DNA of 39,956 nucleotides from Burkholderiales bacterium (GTDB lineage: Bacteria > Pseudomonadota > Gammaproteobacteria > Burkholderiales > Usitatibacteraceae), in the NCBI GenBank assembly GCA_025360815.1, contig JANYBL010000014.1:1-39956 (forward strand), given 5' to 3'. The position numbers were made by a program, and so were the translations under genes. The notes under the pieces were generated by a model, which worked only from the letters and a program-made list of their open reading frames with translations, made no database searches and was not told where the DNA came from. This document shows positions 8,501-17,520 of the stretch, piece after piece. Each line of letters starts with the position of its first letter. Position 1 is the first letter of the stretch.

Positions 8501-9078
8501 TCAAGAATTTCTTGTACGCCGGTGGGATACAAAACCGGAATCATCGCGGCATCAAAAATATGTTCAGACTGATGTGGAAGCGTCGACGACTTACACGCAT
8601 GATCGTCACCAGCCACCAGCAACACGCCACCATGCTTGGATGAGCCTGCCGCATTCGCATGCTTAAACACATCGCCCGAGCGATCTACACCTGGTCCTTT
8701 GCCGTACCAAATGCCGAACACGCCATCGTATTTCGCACCAGAAAATAGCCCTACTTGTTGGGAGCCCCAGACGGCGGTGGCAGCTAATTCTTCATTTACG
8801 CCAGGGGTGAAATGAATGTGATTTTCTTTGAGGAATTTTTTTGCTTTCCACAACGCCTGGTCATAGGCGCCCAATGGCGAGCCACGGTAACCGGAGATGA
8901 AACCGGCGGTATTCAAACCATTCGCCAAATCACGCTGGCGCTGCAACATTGGCAGGCGAACCAAGGCGTGGGTGCCGGTCATATAGGCACGTCCGTGCGC
9001 TAGCAGGTATTTATCGTCAAGCGTGATGGAATTAAAATCGGACGCAGCGCTAGGCATGGTGGAAAGGACAGCAGACAT
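5524..9078 (-). CDS. indolepyruvate ferredoxin oxidoreductase family protein (fused subunits)
   Basis: This 1184-residue enzyme oxidatively decarboxylates aryl-2-oxo acids such as indolepyruvate to acyl-CoA, passing electrons to a low-potential carrier. It is the fused form in which alpha/beta and gamma parts lie on one chain. An N-terminal pyrimidine-binding half (YRGSPLGAYDQAL near residue 45) is followed by the thiamine-diphosphate half with CSGCPHNTS and GIGCHYMA (about 450-480). A ferredoxin-like segment, CEGCGDCGKKSNC plus further cysteines, lies near 655, and the gamma domain with GVGGTGVVTIGALLG near 745. The ATG at 9078 was chosen because GAGGAG lies six bases ahead; two TTG codons just upstream are less likely. 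It stands alone, and its stop is followed by the 15-bp array. Confidence 0.93.
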   Translation of the reverse strand: MSAVLSTMPSAASDFNSITLDDKYLLAHGRAYMTGTHALVRLPMLQRQRDLANGLNTAGFISGYRGSPLGAYDQALWKAKKFLKENHIHFTPGVNEELAATAVWGSQQVGLFSGAKYDGVFGIWYGKGPGVDRSGDVFKHANAAGSSKHGGVLLVAGDDHACKSSTLPHQSEHIFDAAMIPVLYPTGVQEILDLGMHGFAMSRYSGLYVAFKCISDTVDASASVLIDPDNPKILLPEDFPMPEKGLSLRWPDAPLEQELRLQHDKIYAALAYARVNKLNRVTIDAPNPRLGIIASGKSYLDVLQALEDLGIDERHAAEIGIRLMKVGMPWPLEPTSLREFALGLDEILVVEEKRQLIEYQMKEQLYNWRDDVRPRVIGKYDEHGEWEMARQAWLLPAAGELTPAMIARVIAKRIAKFYTSKIVEARLKFIEDKEAALERPRAKVSRIPTFCSGCPHNTSTKVPEGSKALAGIGCHYMATWIRPEETMTFTQMGGEGVPWVGIQPFTSTKHIFANLGDGTYYHSGLLAIRAAIAGGVNITYKILFNDAVAMTGGQPVDGPISVPMVTHQVASEGVKKVVVVTDEPEKYQNAEIQAGLAPGVTVHHRDELDAVQRMLREVEGTTVLIYDQTCAAEKRRRRKRGSYPDPAKRVVINEAVCEGCGDCGKKSNCVSVSPVETEFGRKRMIDQSSCNKDFSCVKGFCPSFVTVEGGTLRKKKPVLQAVLTAIPEPTLPSLDKPYGILVTGVGGTGVVTIGALLGMAGHLEGKGVAVLDMTGLAQKGGSVYTHVRIANNPEDIHAVRIAAGEANALLGCDMIVSTSDEALAKMQKGKTRGVVNADVATTSEFVKNPDLHIPVAEMQDVLREAMTAVDFVDAGSLTTSLLGDAIYTNPFVMGYAWQKGQIPIGLAAIMRAIELNGQAVEKNKQAFDWGRRAAVDLNAVKKIATPPEAKPDSQRLSETIEEMIERRVKYLTDYQNAAYAERYRALVTRVQKVEAEKFPAKKALTAAVARYAFKVMAYKDEYEVARLYTQTDFVKRIAEQFEGDYKLTFHLAPPIMSEVDAITGEAKKKTFGPWMMTAFALLAKFKGLRGTALDIFGRTAERKMERQLIVDYVATLDEILANLSAENYDVAVDIATVPEHIRGYGHVKEAHFKEAKKLEAELLAKFRNPVAGSAGKEIRIKVAA

Positions 9079-9271
9079 CAACAACTCCTCAAAATTTTGT
9101 TCTGGGGCACGTTCGTTTCGTGCGAATTAACCGCCAAGTGAAGTGGCTAATAGTGGTGGCTATTAGTCGCTATCGGCAGGTGGTGACCGCCCAACAAAGG
9201 AATTGTGTTCCCGTCTAGCGGCGGGCGCAAGTTTACCGGAAAATTGGTGCCGTTGTGAAAGCACCTATAAA

Positions 9272-9309
9272 AAGCCCGCCGCGATGGACAGAATGGGCGC
9301 GGCAGGCTT
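9272..9309 (-). terminator. rho-independent terminator of the exporter/aminopeptidase operon
   Basis: Arms AAGCCCGCCGCG (9272-9283) and CGCGGCAGGCTT (9298-9309) pair over 12 bases with one G-U type mismatch around a 14-base loop. On the minus strand the stem is followed by TTTTTATAGG. It lies 45 bases behind the stop of the aminopeptidase gene. Confidence 0.85.
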
Positions 9310-9353
9310 GGCAAATCAACATCGGAATGAACGAAATAGCGCCGAAATTAGGC

Positions 9354-12300
9354 CTAACCAGCCTTCTCAACGTTAACCGTATTGTCCCTAGGCCGGCGAT
9401 CAATCAGCTTATTGAGCGGATCAATACCGGCCTTCGTAGGCTTTTTATCGACGATCAAAACGATCTCATTTTCTTCTTTTTCGAATTTGCGCTTCTCGAT
9501 GAGGATTGGCACACCTTTTTCGTCTAGCGCACCGATATCAATCCAGTCCGCAATCTGCACGTCTTCTTCTTTACCCAATTTGTCCGCGCGACGTTTTTTT
9601 ACGATGACTTTTAGCGTGACTTCAAATTTACCATTGGCTAATTCTTTATAAGTCGCTTTAGTCGCACGATTGTCATACAGCACAATGTTTTCAAACATAT
9701 CATCGATGAGGTATTGGAGATGCGCTGGTGTGACGGCTCTGAACTGCCGAATCAGCATCGGCGAGTTCGGGTACGGCGGCCCTTTGAAGGCTGTCTCATC
9801 ACGGAATGCTTTGATGGCTTCGTTGACCTTGGCTTCGCCAATGTAATCCTGCAACGCATACATGACAAGGCTACCTTTATTGTAATGAATATAGCCTTGG
9901 TTTTCCACACGCCCCAGTGGCAATTCCTTCTTCTGTTCAAACGCGCGGCCTTGTAAATAGCGATCCAGTTCGTAAGCCAAAAATTTCTGCATTTTGGCTT
10001 CGCCATATTTTTGCTTCATCACCATCAATGCCGAATATTGCGCGAGCATTTCTGACAGCACTGTGCTGCCCTGCACTGCCCCGCCAATTACCTGATGTGC
10101 CCACCACTGGTGTGCGGCCTCATGGGCGGTAATGTAGAACGGATAATCCAAGTCCTTTGGATCATTCTCACGAACCCGCGCAATAAAACCGATCGCTTCT
10201 GAATACGGAATTGTGTTTGGAAATGCCTGCGCAAAACTGGCATAGCGCGGAAATTCGATAATACGAAATTGCTTATGCTGATAAGGTCCAAAGTTTTTGC
10301 TGTAATAAGTCAGCGATGCCTTGGTAGCCTCAAGCATGCGATCTAAATTGAAGGTGTGCGACGGGTGGTAATAAATTTCAATCGGTACGGTTTTCTCGTC
10401 GGTACTGTCAGCTGTCTTCCAGACATCCTTTTTGACCGTATAGCGGGCCGACTGAAAGGCAAAGAAATTCAAAATCGGCACATCCATTTTGTAATTGAAA
10501 TAGCGCCGCCCGTTCTCTGTCCATTCCCTCTGTAAATATCCCGGCGCGATAGCAATCTGGTCGGCTTCCGTGCCAACGGTTGCTTCAAAATCAATCCAGT
10601 CCGAGTCATTCGAGATGTAATTTTGTTTAAGCGCTTCCGCATCATCACGGTCTGCCATGCGCTCTCGCGGTGCGAGGTTGTATTTTTTCCTATCCTGATC
10701 CCGCGCGATTTCGCCGTTCGGTTGATAACCGATCAACGGCATTAAACTCATTGAGTTAATAAATGAGCCGTTATAAACGATCTCAGTGTTCGATCCCGAA
10801 TTTTCAAATCCTCGGGTGGGCTGCTCAAGATCAACAGTCAACGTCGTTTCCGCACCCGGTGCTAACGGTGTTTTGAATTTATAAATCTGCACGCCGAGCC
10901 GCTTATCATCCGTATCCAAATCAGCTGGCACACCAAATTCCACTTTGTTATAAATCAATGTCGCACTTTTAAAGAAAACCAGCTGCGCTTGTGTGACGGG
11001 CACATCATTTTTATTTTTGAGCTGCAAGGTGCCCATCATGCGCACACGTTGCTCGGACGGGTACAACTCTACCCGTGCCTTGACGGCAGTAATACGCAGT
11101 TGCGGCTCGCGAGCGGTGGCTTTGTAGCCTTTTTCATAATCAGCCTGCCGCTCTTCACCCTGCTTACTGGTCGTATATTTATTGAGCACATTGGTGTTGT
11201 AAAAAATAAATCCACCCATGCCCCCAAATACCAGCAGCGCTACCGCACTTGTCGCCAACACCGGTCTGCTCACGCGGCTGCGGGCAATCGCCCAGCGCTC
11301 GCGCCAGCCCGATGCTGTGCCGCGTGTCCAGAACAAATAGCCAGCAATCACCAATAACAACGCCGCCGCTGACCAATAAGCCTGATACGAAAACACGCGT
11401 TGAATGAAATGGCCATAGCCGTTCATGTCCGAATAAGTTGCGTTCGGCACGGAGCCAAATTTATACAAATTGTGTTGAAGCCCCAGCACCGACGCAAACG
11501 AGATGCCGATGTAATAAACGATCATCAAAAAATGGCCCATATACTTATTATTCACGATGCTATGAACCGAAATCGCCAACGCGCACAACAGCCAATAATC
11601 GATCAATGAAATCCCGAACATGCTTGTCAGGTATTGCCCGACTTCAAAGTTGAAATAGCCTTTTGATGCCTGCACCGCCATCCCGCACAGCATCAGCATC
11701 ACTTGCAACACAACGGGCACCACCATCAGCGCCAGCAGCTTCGCGGTCACCGGCAGCCATGTGGGCGAGGGCATCGCATCCAAGATTTGATCCAGCCGCT
11801 GATCGCGTTCGCGCCACACCAGCTCACCGGCATAAAACGTGATGATGATGAGCATAAACAATGCAAAACTGCCGTTGAGTAATTCGATGATTTGATACGT
11901 GACCGGCCACGTGCTCGTGCCATACACATCGCCCAGCGTGGTGGCGGCAAAGATCAAAAATAACAGGCCCGCAAACACCAGCACGCCGAAATAAATGTTC
12001 TTTACCGTCTCGACAAAATTGAGCCATGTTAAGCGTGGCAGCATGGCCCAACCACTTGGCGCAACCATTCCTAGCCCACGGCTGGATGGTACTTTCCCAT
12101 GAGATCTTTCTTCCGAGCCTGGCGCAATCACAACGCTAATGGTTTCTTGTTCTAAAGCGACAGCCTTCGCTTTCTTAGAGATTTTTTCAGCTGAGAATTG
12201 TGCAAATGAAAACCGCCAAAAACAAAACATCGTCGCTAAAATCGAGATGCCCAGCCATAGCATGCGGTTCCACAACAGTACACCTTCAAACGGAATCAAA

Positions 12301-13010
12301 CGTGTATTGCGCTCACTCACGGTCCAATATTCTGTGATGCGCGCCATCGCCGATGACCCGAACGGGTCGATCAACGCGGCAATCGCTTTATTGTCTAAAT
12401 CGCGTATCAGTTGCAGCGCAATGAGGTAGCCAATCAGCATCAACACGCTGCCGATGTAAACCGGCAACATCTTGCGCGTCAGTGTGGCGATCACAAAAAA
12501 CAAGCTGCCGATCAGCAGCGCGTTTGGCAGCAAAATCAGGGCGTATGGCCACAAATAGGCAACAAGCTGATTCGGTCCCAACCGCTCCGGATCCAAGCCC
12601 GGTATGAGCGTAGCCAAGAACGCACCAAGCCCAATACTCGAAAATATCAGCAAGACAAGCGCAAGCGAACCCAGATAGCGACCACCCAAATATTGAAACT
12701 TGCTGATCGGTGAGGTGAAGAAAAAATGGTACGACCGATATTCAAAATCCTGCTGCACAGCGCGCCCCATTACGGTGGCCATGATGATGAGGCCAAACAT
12801 GCCAAGCAACGATACCGTCTGCGCCAGCGCAAATGGTGAGTTAATGAGCACCTTGCCCGACCCAAATGAAATGTTGGCCTCTTTGAACAAGCCGCCCGCT
12901 GCCGCAATCCATAGCAACGCGAGCAGCAGGAAAACTAGGAAATAAACCCACGTGGAAATACGAGACAAACGTGTTTTAAGCTCGAAGAGCGCAATCGAAT
13001 TCAGCATCAT
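9354..13010 (-). CDS. ABC-2 type permease fused to an M1-family aminopeptidase
   Basis: The 1218-residue protein has two parts. Residues 1 to about 620 form a membrane region with two blocks of helices, each block opening with an ABC-2-permease-like pattern (MGRAVQQDFEYRSYHFFFTSP in the first, FYAGELVWRERDQRLDQILDA in the second). The remainder is an extracytoplasmic M1 metallopeptidase: HEAAHQWWAHQ near residue 960 gives the zinc-binding HExxH, and the LSEMLAQY that follows supplies the third ligand. Such permease-peptidase fusions are known in proteobacteria, but I know of no characterised substrate. It begins nine bases after the ATPase gene, behind GGAG, so the two form an operon ending at the terminator at 9272. 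A transported peptide that is trimmed on exit is a plausible but untested job. Confidence 0.92.
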   Translation of the reverse strand: MMLNSIALFELKTRLSRISTWVYFLVFLLLALLWIAAAGGLFKEANISFGSGKVLINSPFALAQTVSLLGMFGLIIMATVMGRAVQQDFEYRSYHFFFTSPISKFQYLGGRYLGSLALVLLIFSSIGLGAFLATLIPGLDPERLGPNQLVAYLWPYALILLPNALLIGSLFFVIATLTRKMLPVYIGSVLMLIGYLIALQLIRDLDNKAIAALIDPFGSSAMARITEYWTVSERNTRLIPFEGVLLWNRMLWLGISILATMFCFWRFSFAQFSAEKISKKAKAVALEQETISVVIAPGSEERSHGKVPSSRGLGMVAPSGWAMLPRLTWLNFVETVKNIYFGVLVFAGLLFLIFAATTLGDVYGTSTWPVTYQIIELLNGSFALFMLIIITFYAGELVWRERDQRLDQILDAMPSPTWLPVTAKLLALMVVPVVLQVMLMLCGMAVQASKGYFNFEVGQYLTSMFGISLIDYWLLCALAISVHSIVNNKYMGHFLMIVYYIGISFASVLGLQHNLYKFGSVPNATYSDMNGYGHFIQRVFSYQAYWSAAALLLVIAGYLFWTRGTASGWRERWAIARSRVSRPVLATSAVALLVFGGMGGFIFYNTNVLNKYTTSKQGEERQADYEKGYKATAREPQLRITAVKARVELYPSEQRVRMMGTLQLKNKNDVPVTQAQLVFFKSATLIYNKVEFGVPADLDTDDKRLGVQIYKFKTPLAPGAETTLTVDLEQPTRGFENSGSNTEIVYNGSFINSMSLMPLIGYQPNGEIARDQDRKKYNLAPRERMADRDDAEALKQNYISNDSDWIDFEATVGTEADQIAIAPGYLQREWTENGRRYFNYKMDVPILNFFAFQSARYTVKKDVWKTADSTDEKTVPIEIYYHPSHTFNLDRMLEATKASLTYYSKNFGPYQHKQFRIIEFPRYASFAQAFPNTIPYSEAIGFIARVRENDPKDLDYPFYITAHEAAHQWWAHQVIGGAVQGSTVLSEMLAQYSALMVMKQKYGEAKMQKFLAYELDRYLQGRAFEQKKELPLGRVENQGYIHYNKGSLVMYALQDYIGEAKVNEAIKAFRDETAFKGPPYPNSPMLIRQFRAVTPAHLQYLIDDMFENIVLYDNRATKATYKELANGKFEVTLKVIVKKRRADKLGKEEDVQIADWIDIGALDEKGVPILIEKRKFEKEENEIVLIVDKKPTKAGIDPLNKLIDRRPRDNTVNVEKAG

Positions 13011-13019
13011 GGTCTCCGG

Positions 13020-13964
13020 TCAAGCAGACATCGCGTTCGCCGCTGCGGTGGCATCCGCCACAGCGTTGGACATTGGCGCACCCGAAAAAACACCGAAATG
13101 CCCGCCAATGGCTGCAAAATAAGTATCTTCCAGTGTGGGCTTGACCGGCTCAAACGCCACACCAGGAGCCGAGTTTGCGACAACATGAATCAGCGTTTTA
13201 CCCGCCATCAGACGCGTTGAGATGACCGGATATTTTTGTTTGGCTGCTGCCAGTTCATCACGCGCAACCGATGCCGCCCAGATGCGTCCATTGAGCCGTT
13301 TGGTCAGTTCGTCGGGCTGGCCAGTCAACAGCACCTCGCCTTTGTTGATGATCGCCATATTCGGACATAAATCACTCACATCCGAGACAATATGAGTCGA
13401 TAAAATCACCACCACTTCTTCGCCAATATCGGCTAACAGATTATGAAAGCGCACCCGCTCTTCAGGGTCTAACCCGGCAGTTGGCTCATCAACAATAATC
13501 AGTTTCGGGTTTCCCAACAGCGCCTGCGCAATGCCAAACCGTTGCCGCATCCCACCGGAAAACCCACCGAGCGCTTTGAATCGCACATTGAATAAATTGG
13601 TCTGTTGCAAGAGACCAACCACCACATCGTGGCGCTCTGCTTTTTTGTTCAGCCCTTTCAATTCCGCCAAGTGATTGAGCAAATCCCAAGCAGATACCTT
13701 TGGATAGACGCCAAAATCTTGCGGCAAATAGCCAAGCTGCCGCCGTACGCCGTCCTTATCGTTGAGCACATCCAAGGTGCCCATTTGCGCCGTGCCGCTA
13801 TCCGCATCTTGCAGCGTTGCCAAGGTCCGCATCAGGCTTGATTTGCCCGCACCATTCGGCCCAAGTAAGCCAAACATGCCGTTGGGGATGGTTAACGTTA
13901 CGTTTTTAAGCGCCTGCACGCCATTAGGGTAGGTCTTGGAAAGGCCGCGAATGATGAGGTTCAT
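13020..13964 (-). CDS. ABC transporter ATP-binding protein
   Basis: A 314-residue ATPase subunit with Walker A GPNGAGKSS (about 36-44), signature FSGGMRQRFGIAQALLG, Walker B LIIVDEPTAGLDP and switch histidine in STHIVSD. The C-terminal tail of about 90 residues is common in ABC-2 exporters. It pairs with the permease-peptidase gene immediately behind it. I start it at the ATG of MNLIIRGLSKTYPNG because the family begins there; a GTG 60 bases further upstream (14024) is also open but neither has a clear ribosome binding site. The upstream region is shared with the divergent S41 peptidase gene. Confidence 0.93.
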   Translation of the reverse strand: MNLIIRGLSKTYPNGVQALKNVTLTIPNGMFGLLGPNGAGKSSLMRTLATLQDADSGTAQMGTLDVLNDKDGVRRQLGYLPQDFGVYPKVSAWDLLNHLAELKGLNKKAERHDVVVGLLQQTNLFNVRFKALGGFSGGMRQRFGIAQALLGNPKLIIVDEPTAGLDPEERVRFHNLLADIGEEVVVILSTHIVSDVSDLCPNMAIINKGEVLLTGQPDELTKRLNGRIWAASVARDELAAAKQKYPVISTRLMAGKTLIHVVANSAPGVAFEPVKPTLEDTYFAAIGGHFGVFSGAPMSNAVADATAAANAMSA

Positions 13965-14241
13965 AGGATTATTTTTGGGCAGAATGAAAGACGGTGCAGT
14001 ATTGCAGGCAACGGCATTTGACACAACTCGGCATGCGACGAAACGCGGATAGGTGCGATGAACAGGGTGAAATGTAGCGGTGGTTCAGATTAAAATAAGC
14101 AGTCGCGAAACAAAAAAATAGTTTGGTTTGCTTACCAATTTACGCCCTGTTCAAAACTTATTCAGACCTCACCACCTTCTCTCAACGCTAGCAACGCGCG
14201 TTCAACTTTCCCTAATCGCCCAAGTGCACCCAAAGCCCACC

Positions 14242-15705
14242 ATGCCCCAGACACTAATCTCCTCAGCTAAATATCCCGCGCTTATCACCTCCCTGATTGC
14301 CACCCCGGCCTTACTGCTTGCGTTGCTGCTTGCGTTGCTGCTCGGTTTATTGTCAGGCTGCGCGACGGTTGATCCCTACAACCTACTGAGCCGCCAAAAC
14401 CCCGCGGTGCCCAACAGCGACAAGCCCGTGCCGGACGTAGCGCCGGACGCTTGGAGGCAGCAGGCGCTCGATTTTGTATGGCGCACCGTCAATGAAAAGT
14501 ACTACGACCCGAAATTTAACGGGGTTGATTGGCGTGCCGTTCGCATTCGATACGAACCAATGCTGAAGGCCGTCAGCAATGATGATGAATACTGGGAACT
14601 ACTCGACAAAATGACGGGCGAGCTAAAAGACTCGCATACCCGTGTGAACTCGCCCAAGCAGGTAGAGCAGCAGCGCAACAGCGAATCACATTCACTGGGC
14701 ATTGGTTTTGCCGAATTCGATGGCTCGCTGATGTTGACCAGCGTGCACCCAGAGTCAGACGCCTATTTCACTGGTGCACGTGTTGGCATGACGATCAAAA
14801 CTATCAATGGCGAGGCGGCATTGCCACTCTATCAGCGCGTTGGCAAGGAGGCCCGCGATTCCTCAACGCCTTGGGCACGCGCACGCGGTGCGGTGCGCAA
14901 AATTAGTTCAGGCGATGTGGACACCACTGTTTCAATGACATTTGTTCGTACCGAAGGCAAAGACGCAGGAGGCGAAATCAACGTCACCATGAAACGCCGT
15001 AAATTCAAGACACCCCCGAGTTTTACTAAACGGGTGTTGCCGTCTGGATTTGGCTATGTACGGTTTTCTAACTTCGTGGAATCGTTGCGCGGCGATGTAA
15101 TCGGCGGCATCGATTCAATGAAAGATACACCGGGACTGATCCTGGATTTACGCGGCAACGGTGGCGGCTCGGCTGCGATGTCGGAAGCACTCATCACGAA
15201 ATTTTTAAGCGGCGCGGAAAAGCCAGGCAAGCTACTGACACGCACCGGCAAGCCAGTCAGTTTGTTTTTCATCGACATGATGAAGATCGAACCCGAATTA
15301 AAAGGCGATAAAAAAACCGCCTACACCAAGCCGCTCGTGATCCTCACTAACGAAGGCAGCGCATCCGCGTCGGAAATGACCTCAGGCATGCTGCAAGAGC
15401 TGGGCCGCGCCACTGTAGTTGGCGAACGCACTTGCGGCTGTCTACTGGCTTATTTGGGCTACGCCGATGTGCCCGGCGGCGGTTGGCTCGCCTACAGCGA
15501 AGTCGGCTTCGTCTCATCAAAAACGGGGAAGCGCGTGGAAACCGTGGGCGTGATTCCGGATATCGCCGTGCCGCTGAATCGTGAAGATTATGTGCTCAAC
15601 CGTGATCGTGTATTGGAAGCCGCCGAATCATTTTTGAAAAAGAAAATGGATGAAGCAAAGGCTGAAGTTGTCAAAGCTGACCTAGCAAAAACCGCCGCAA
15701 AATAA
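14242..15705 (+). CDS. S41-family peptidase, lipoprotein
   Basis: This 487-residue protein begins MPQTLISSAKYPALIT and has a long leucine-rich signal ending in lipobox LSGC, so it is envelope-anchored. A tail-specific protease N-terminal region precedes a PDZ-like segment (SVHPESDAYFTGARVGMTIKTINGE), then the S41 core with GFGYVRFSNF, LILDLRGNGGG and the nucleophile serine in NEGSASASEM (about residue 375). The usual catalytic lysine in a TxGK motif is absent: the sequence reads GERTCGCLLAY. It may therefore use another general base or be tuned differently from CtpA. The start at 14242 was preferred to an open extension of 38 residues because the signal peptide then has normal length. A 12-bp duplication lies in the signal coding region. 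Confidence 0.9.
   Translation: MPQTLISSAKYPALITSLIATPALLLALLLALLLGLLSGCATVDPYNLLSRQNPAVPNSDKPVPDVAPDAWRQQALDFVWRTVNEKYYDPKFNGVDWRAVRIRYEPMLKAVSNDDEYWELLDKMTGELKDSHTRVNSPKQVEQQRNSESHSLGIGFAEFDGSLMLTSVHPESDAYFTGARVGMTIKTINGEAALPLYQRVGKEARDSSTPWARARGAVRKISSGDVDTTVSMTFVRTEGKDAGGEINVTMKRRKFKTPPSFTKRVLPSGFGYVRFSNFVESLRGDVIGGIDSMKDTPGLILDLRGNGGGSAAMSEALITKFLSGAEKPGKLLTRTGKPVSLFFIDMMKIEPELKGDKKTAYTKPLVILTNEGSASASEMTSGMLQELGRATVVGERTCGCLLAYLGYADVPGGGWLAYSEVGFVSSKTGKRVETVGVIPDIAVPLNREDYVLNRDRVLEAAESFLKKKMDEAKAEVVKADLAKTAAK
14314..14337 (+). repeat. 12-bp direct duplication in the S41 signal peptide
   Basis: CTGCTTGCGTTG occurs twice head to tail, followed by CTGCT. It lengthens the hydrophobic core (LLALLLALLL) by four residues without a frame change. 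Confidence 0.85.
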
Positions 15706-15721
15706 GGCATCGCGAGAAAAT

Positions 15722-16687
15722 ATGAAAATCCTCATCCTTGGCGCAGGCGGAACGGGCGGCTATTTTGGTGGCCGATTGGCTCAAGCTGGCGCGGATGTCA
15801 CCTTCCTCGTGCGCGAGCGCCGCGCGCAGCAGTTGGCTGACCACGGCCTGCAAATCGAAAGCCCGTCCGACAAAATCACGCTGCCGGTCAACACGGTATT
15901 GGCAGCTGATGTGAAGCCCATATTCGATGTCGTCATCCTCGCCTGCAAAGCTTATGATTTAGCTTCCAGCATCGATGCCATCACGCCTGGCATGGGTGAA
16001 AACACGTTCGTGGTGCCGCTACTCAACGGTATCGCGCATTTGGATCAGCTCGATGCCGCGTTCGGTGCGCACCGCGTGCTGGGCGGCAGCTGTCAGATTG
16101 CCGCCACGTTAACGCCCGATGGCATCGTTAAATCGATGGCCGATACGCATTTGATTTTGTGGGGCGCCAGAGAAAAATTGCGCGAAGGCGAACATAAAGG
16201 ACAACATCAAAGGAAACAACAAACCATTGCCGAAGCGTTGGGTGATGCATTCGCAAAAACGGTCGTGACGTGGCAAGTGTCCGATAATATTATGCTCGAT
16301 ATGTGGGAAAAGATCGCGTTCCTCTCCACGCTTGCCGGGATGACTTGCCTAATGCGCGCCAATGTTGGCGAAATCCTTGCCACCGCCGATGGACGGGCGA
16401 TCATGGCGGAATACATGCGGACCAGCATGGCTATTGCCACCGCAGAAGGCTACTCACCCCGCGCAAACATAGTAGCGCGATTTGAAAAAATCCTTGATTC
16501 AACCGGCTCAACGTTGACGGCATCCATGATGCGCGATCTGGAAAGCGGCAACCCAGTTGAAGTCGATCATATTGTTGGTTTTATGCTTGGCAAAGCAAGG
16601 CAGCACGGCATTGATGATGGTTTAATTCGCGTTGCTCATACGCATTTGAAGGCGTATGAAGTGAGACGGGGCAAAAATAAAGGATGA
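15722..16687 (+). CDS. panE: 2-dehydropantoate 2-reductase family protein
   Basis: This 321-residue NADPH-dependent oxidoreductase belongs to the ApbA/PanE family, which reduces 2-dehydropantoate to pantoate in pantothenate and CoA synthesis. The N-terminus MKILILGAGGTGGYFGGRLA is the Rossmann nucleotide loop. ACKAYDL (about 76-82) and NIMLDMWEKIAFLS (about 186-199) carry conserved lysines, and the C-terminal helical domain ends with a SMMRDLESGNPVEVDHIVG motif. It lies 16 bases after the S41 gene and may be cotranscribed with it, though the functions are unrelated. Many bacteria keep several ApbA paralogues of other specificity, so the exact substrate is inferred only at family level. Confidence 0.88.
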   Translation: MKILILGAGGTGGYFGGRLAQAGADVTFLVRERRAQQLADHGLQIESPSDKITLPVNTVLAADVKPIFDVVILACKAYDLASSIDAITPGMGENTFVVPLLNGIAHLDQLDAAFGAHRVLGGSCQIAATLTPDGIVKSMADTHLILWGAREKLREGEHKGQHQRKQQTIAEALGDAFAKTVVTWQVSDNIMLDMWEKIAFLSTLAGMTCLMRANVGEILATADGRAIMAEYMRTSMAIATAEGYSPRANIVARFEKILDSTGSTLTASMMRDLESGNPVEVDHIVGFMLGKARQHGIDDGLIRVAHTHLKAYEVRRGKNKG

Positions 16688-16809
16688 AGGCAACGGTAAG
16701 CCACGATTGTAGGAATCGCCCAATGTTTGAGTTGCCATTCCGAAAGGGTTTGTGCGAGGAATCTGCTTTTGACTTATTGGGGCAATAAGCGTGGTGCTTT
16801 GCGATGAGA

Positions 16810-17445
16810 TCAGCTACCTTGTATCAACCGAAAAACATCACAAAAAGTCGCTTCCGTCAGCCGCTTTGTATTGGTGTTGTAGCGTGAGCAGTGGTAGCTA
16901 TCGAACAGCGTGTGCCCACTGGCTAATTCATGTCGCGCCGCGTGGGCAAATTTAGCGCTGCTGGGTTTTAATTTAAAAGCCATCAGCACGGCATTGTGGG
17001 CAATCAGGCCTAGTGCCAAGATGCGCGTCTTTGCTGGGGTTTGAGCCAGTTCATGCGCTAAAAAATGGTTACAGGTTTTGATTTCATCTAGCGTCGGTTT
17101 GTTGCCAGGCGGCAGGCATTTGACGGCGTTGGAGATTCTCGCGCGGTTTAGTTTTAAGCCGTCGTTGACGCTGACCGATTGTGGCTTGGTCGCATAGCCG
17201 AATTTATGGAGTGTTTCATAGAGCAAAATGCCGGCGTGATCGCCTGTGAACGGGCGCCCGGTGGCGTTGGCACCGTGCATGCCGGGGGCTAGGCCAACGA
17301 CAAATAAATCAGGTTTCGGGTCATCACCAAACGGCGGGACGGGCTTGCAAAAATAGGTGGGGTAATCCGCTTTTACATCGTCGAGAAAGGTGGCGAGGCG
17401 CGGGCATTGGCGACAGTTGGGGTCGTAGGATTTGGTGGTTTTCAT
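16810..17445 (-). CDS. uracil-DNA glycosylase, family 5 (UDGb type)
   Basis: A 211-residue DNA repair enzyme that removes uracil and related deaminated bases. Motif 1, GLAPGMHGANATGRPFTGD (about 51-69), is that of the family 5 glycosylases, and motif 2 appears as SYHCSRYNTNT near the C-terminus. Cysteines at the start (CRQCP), in YFCKP and in KCLPPGNKPT fit a 4Fe-4S cluster. It lies behind efp, separated from it by a strong hairpin terminator, so it probably has its own promoter in the short gap or depends on read-through. The gene is convergent with the PanE-like gene; the 122 bases between hold only a weak 7-bp hairpin at 16773. Confidence 0.9.
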   Translation of the reverse strand: MKTTKSYDPNCRQCPRLATFLDDVKADYPTYFCKPVPPFGDDPKPDLFVVGLAPGMHGANATGRPFTGDHAGILLYETLHKFGYATKPQSVSVNDGLKLNRARISNAVKCLPPGNKPTLDEIKTCNHFLAHELAQTPAKTRILALGLIAHNAVLMAFKLKPSSAKFAHAARHELASGHTLFDSYHCSRYNTNTKRLTEATFCDVFRLIQGS

Positions 17446-17470
17446 GGCGCTATTTTAAATTTATGAAACA

Positions 17471-17498
17471 AAAAGGGCACGGTAAACCGTGCCCTTTT
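17471..17498 (-). terminator. perfect hairpin terminator behind efp
   Basis: AAAAGGGCACGG and CCGTGCCCTTTT pair perfectly over 12 bases around a TAAA loop, with T runs on both strands. It lies 22 bases after the efp stop codon and 26 bases before the glycosylase start. Confidence 0.92.
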
Positions 17499-17520
17499 CA
17501 ATTTGCTTGCCGAAAAATGG

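Noticed and set aside
16773-16789. Hairpin CTTATTG/CAATAAG between the convergent panE and udg genes as a terminator
   Set aside because: The stem is only 7 bases, A/T rich, and no T run follows on either strand.
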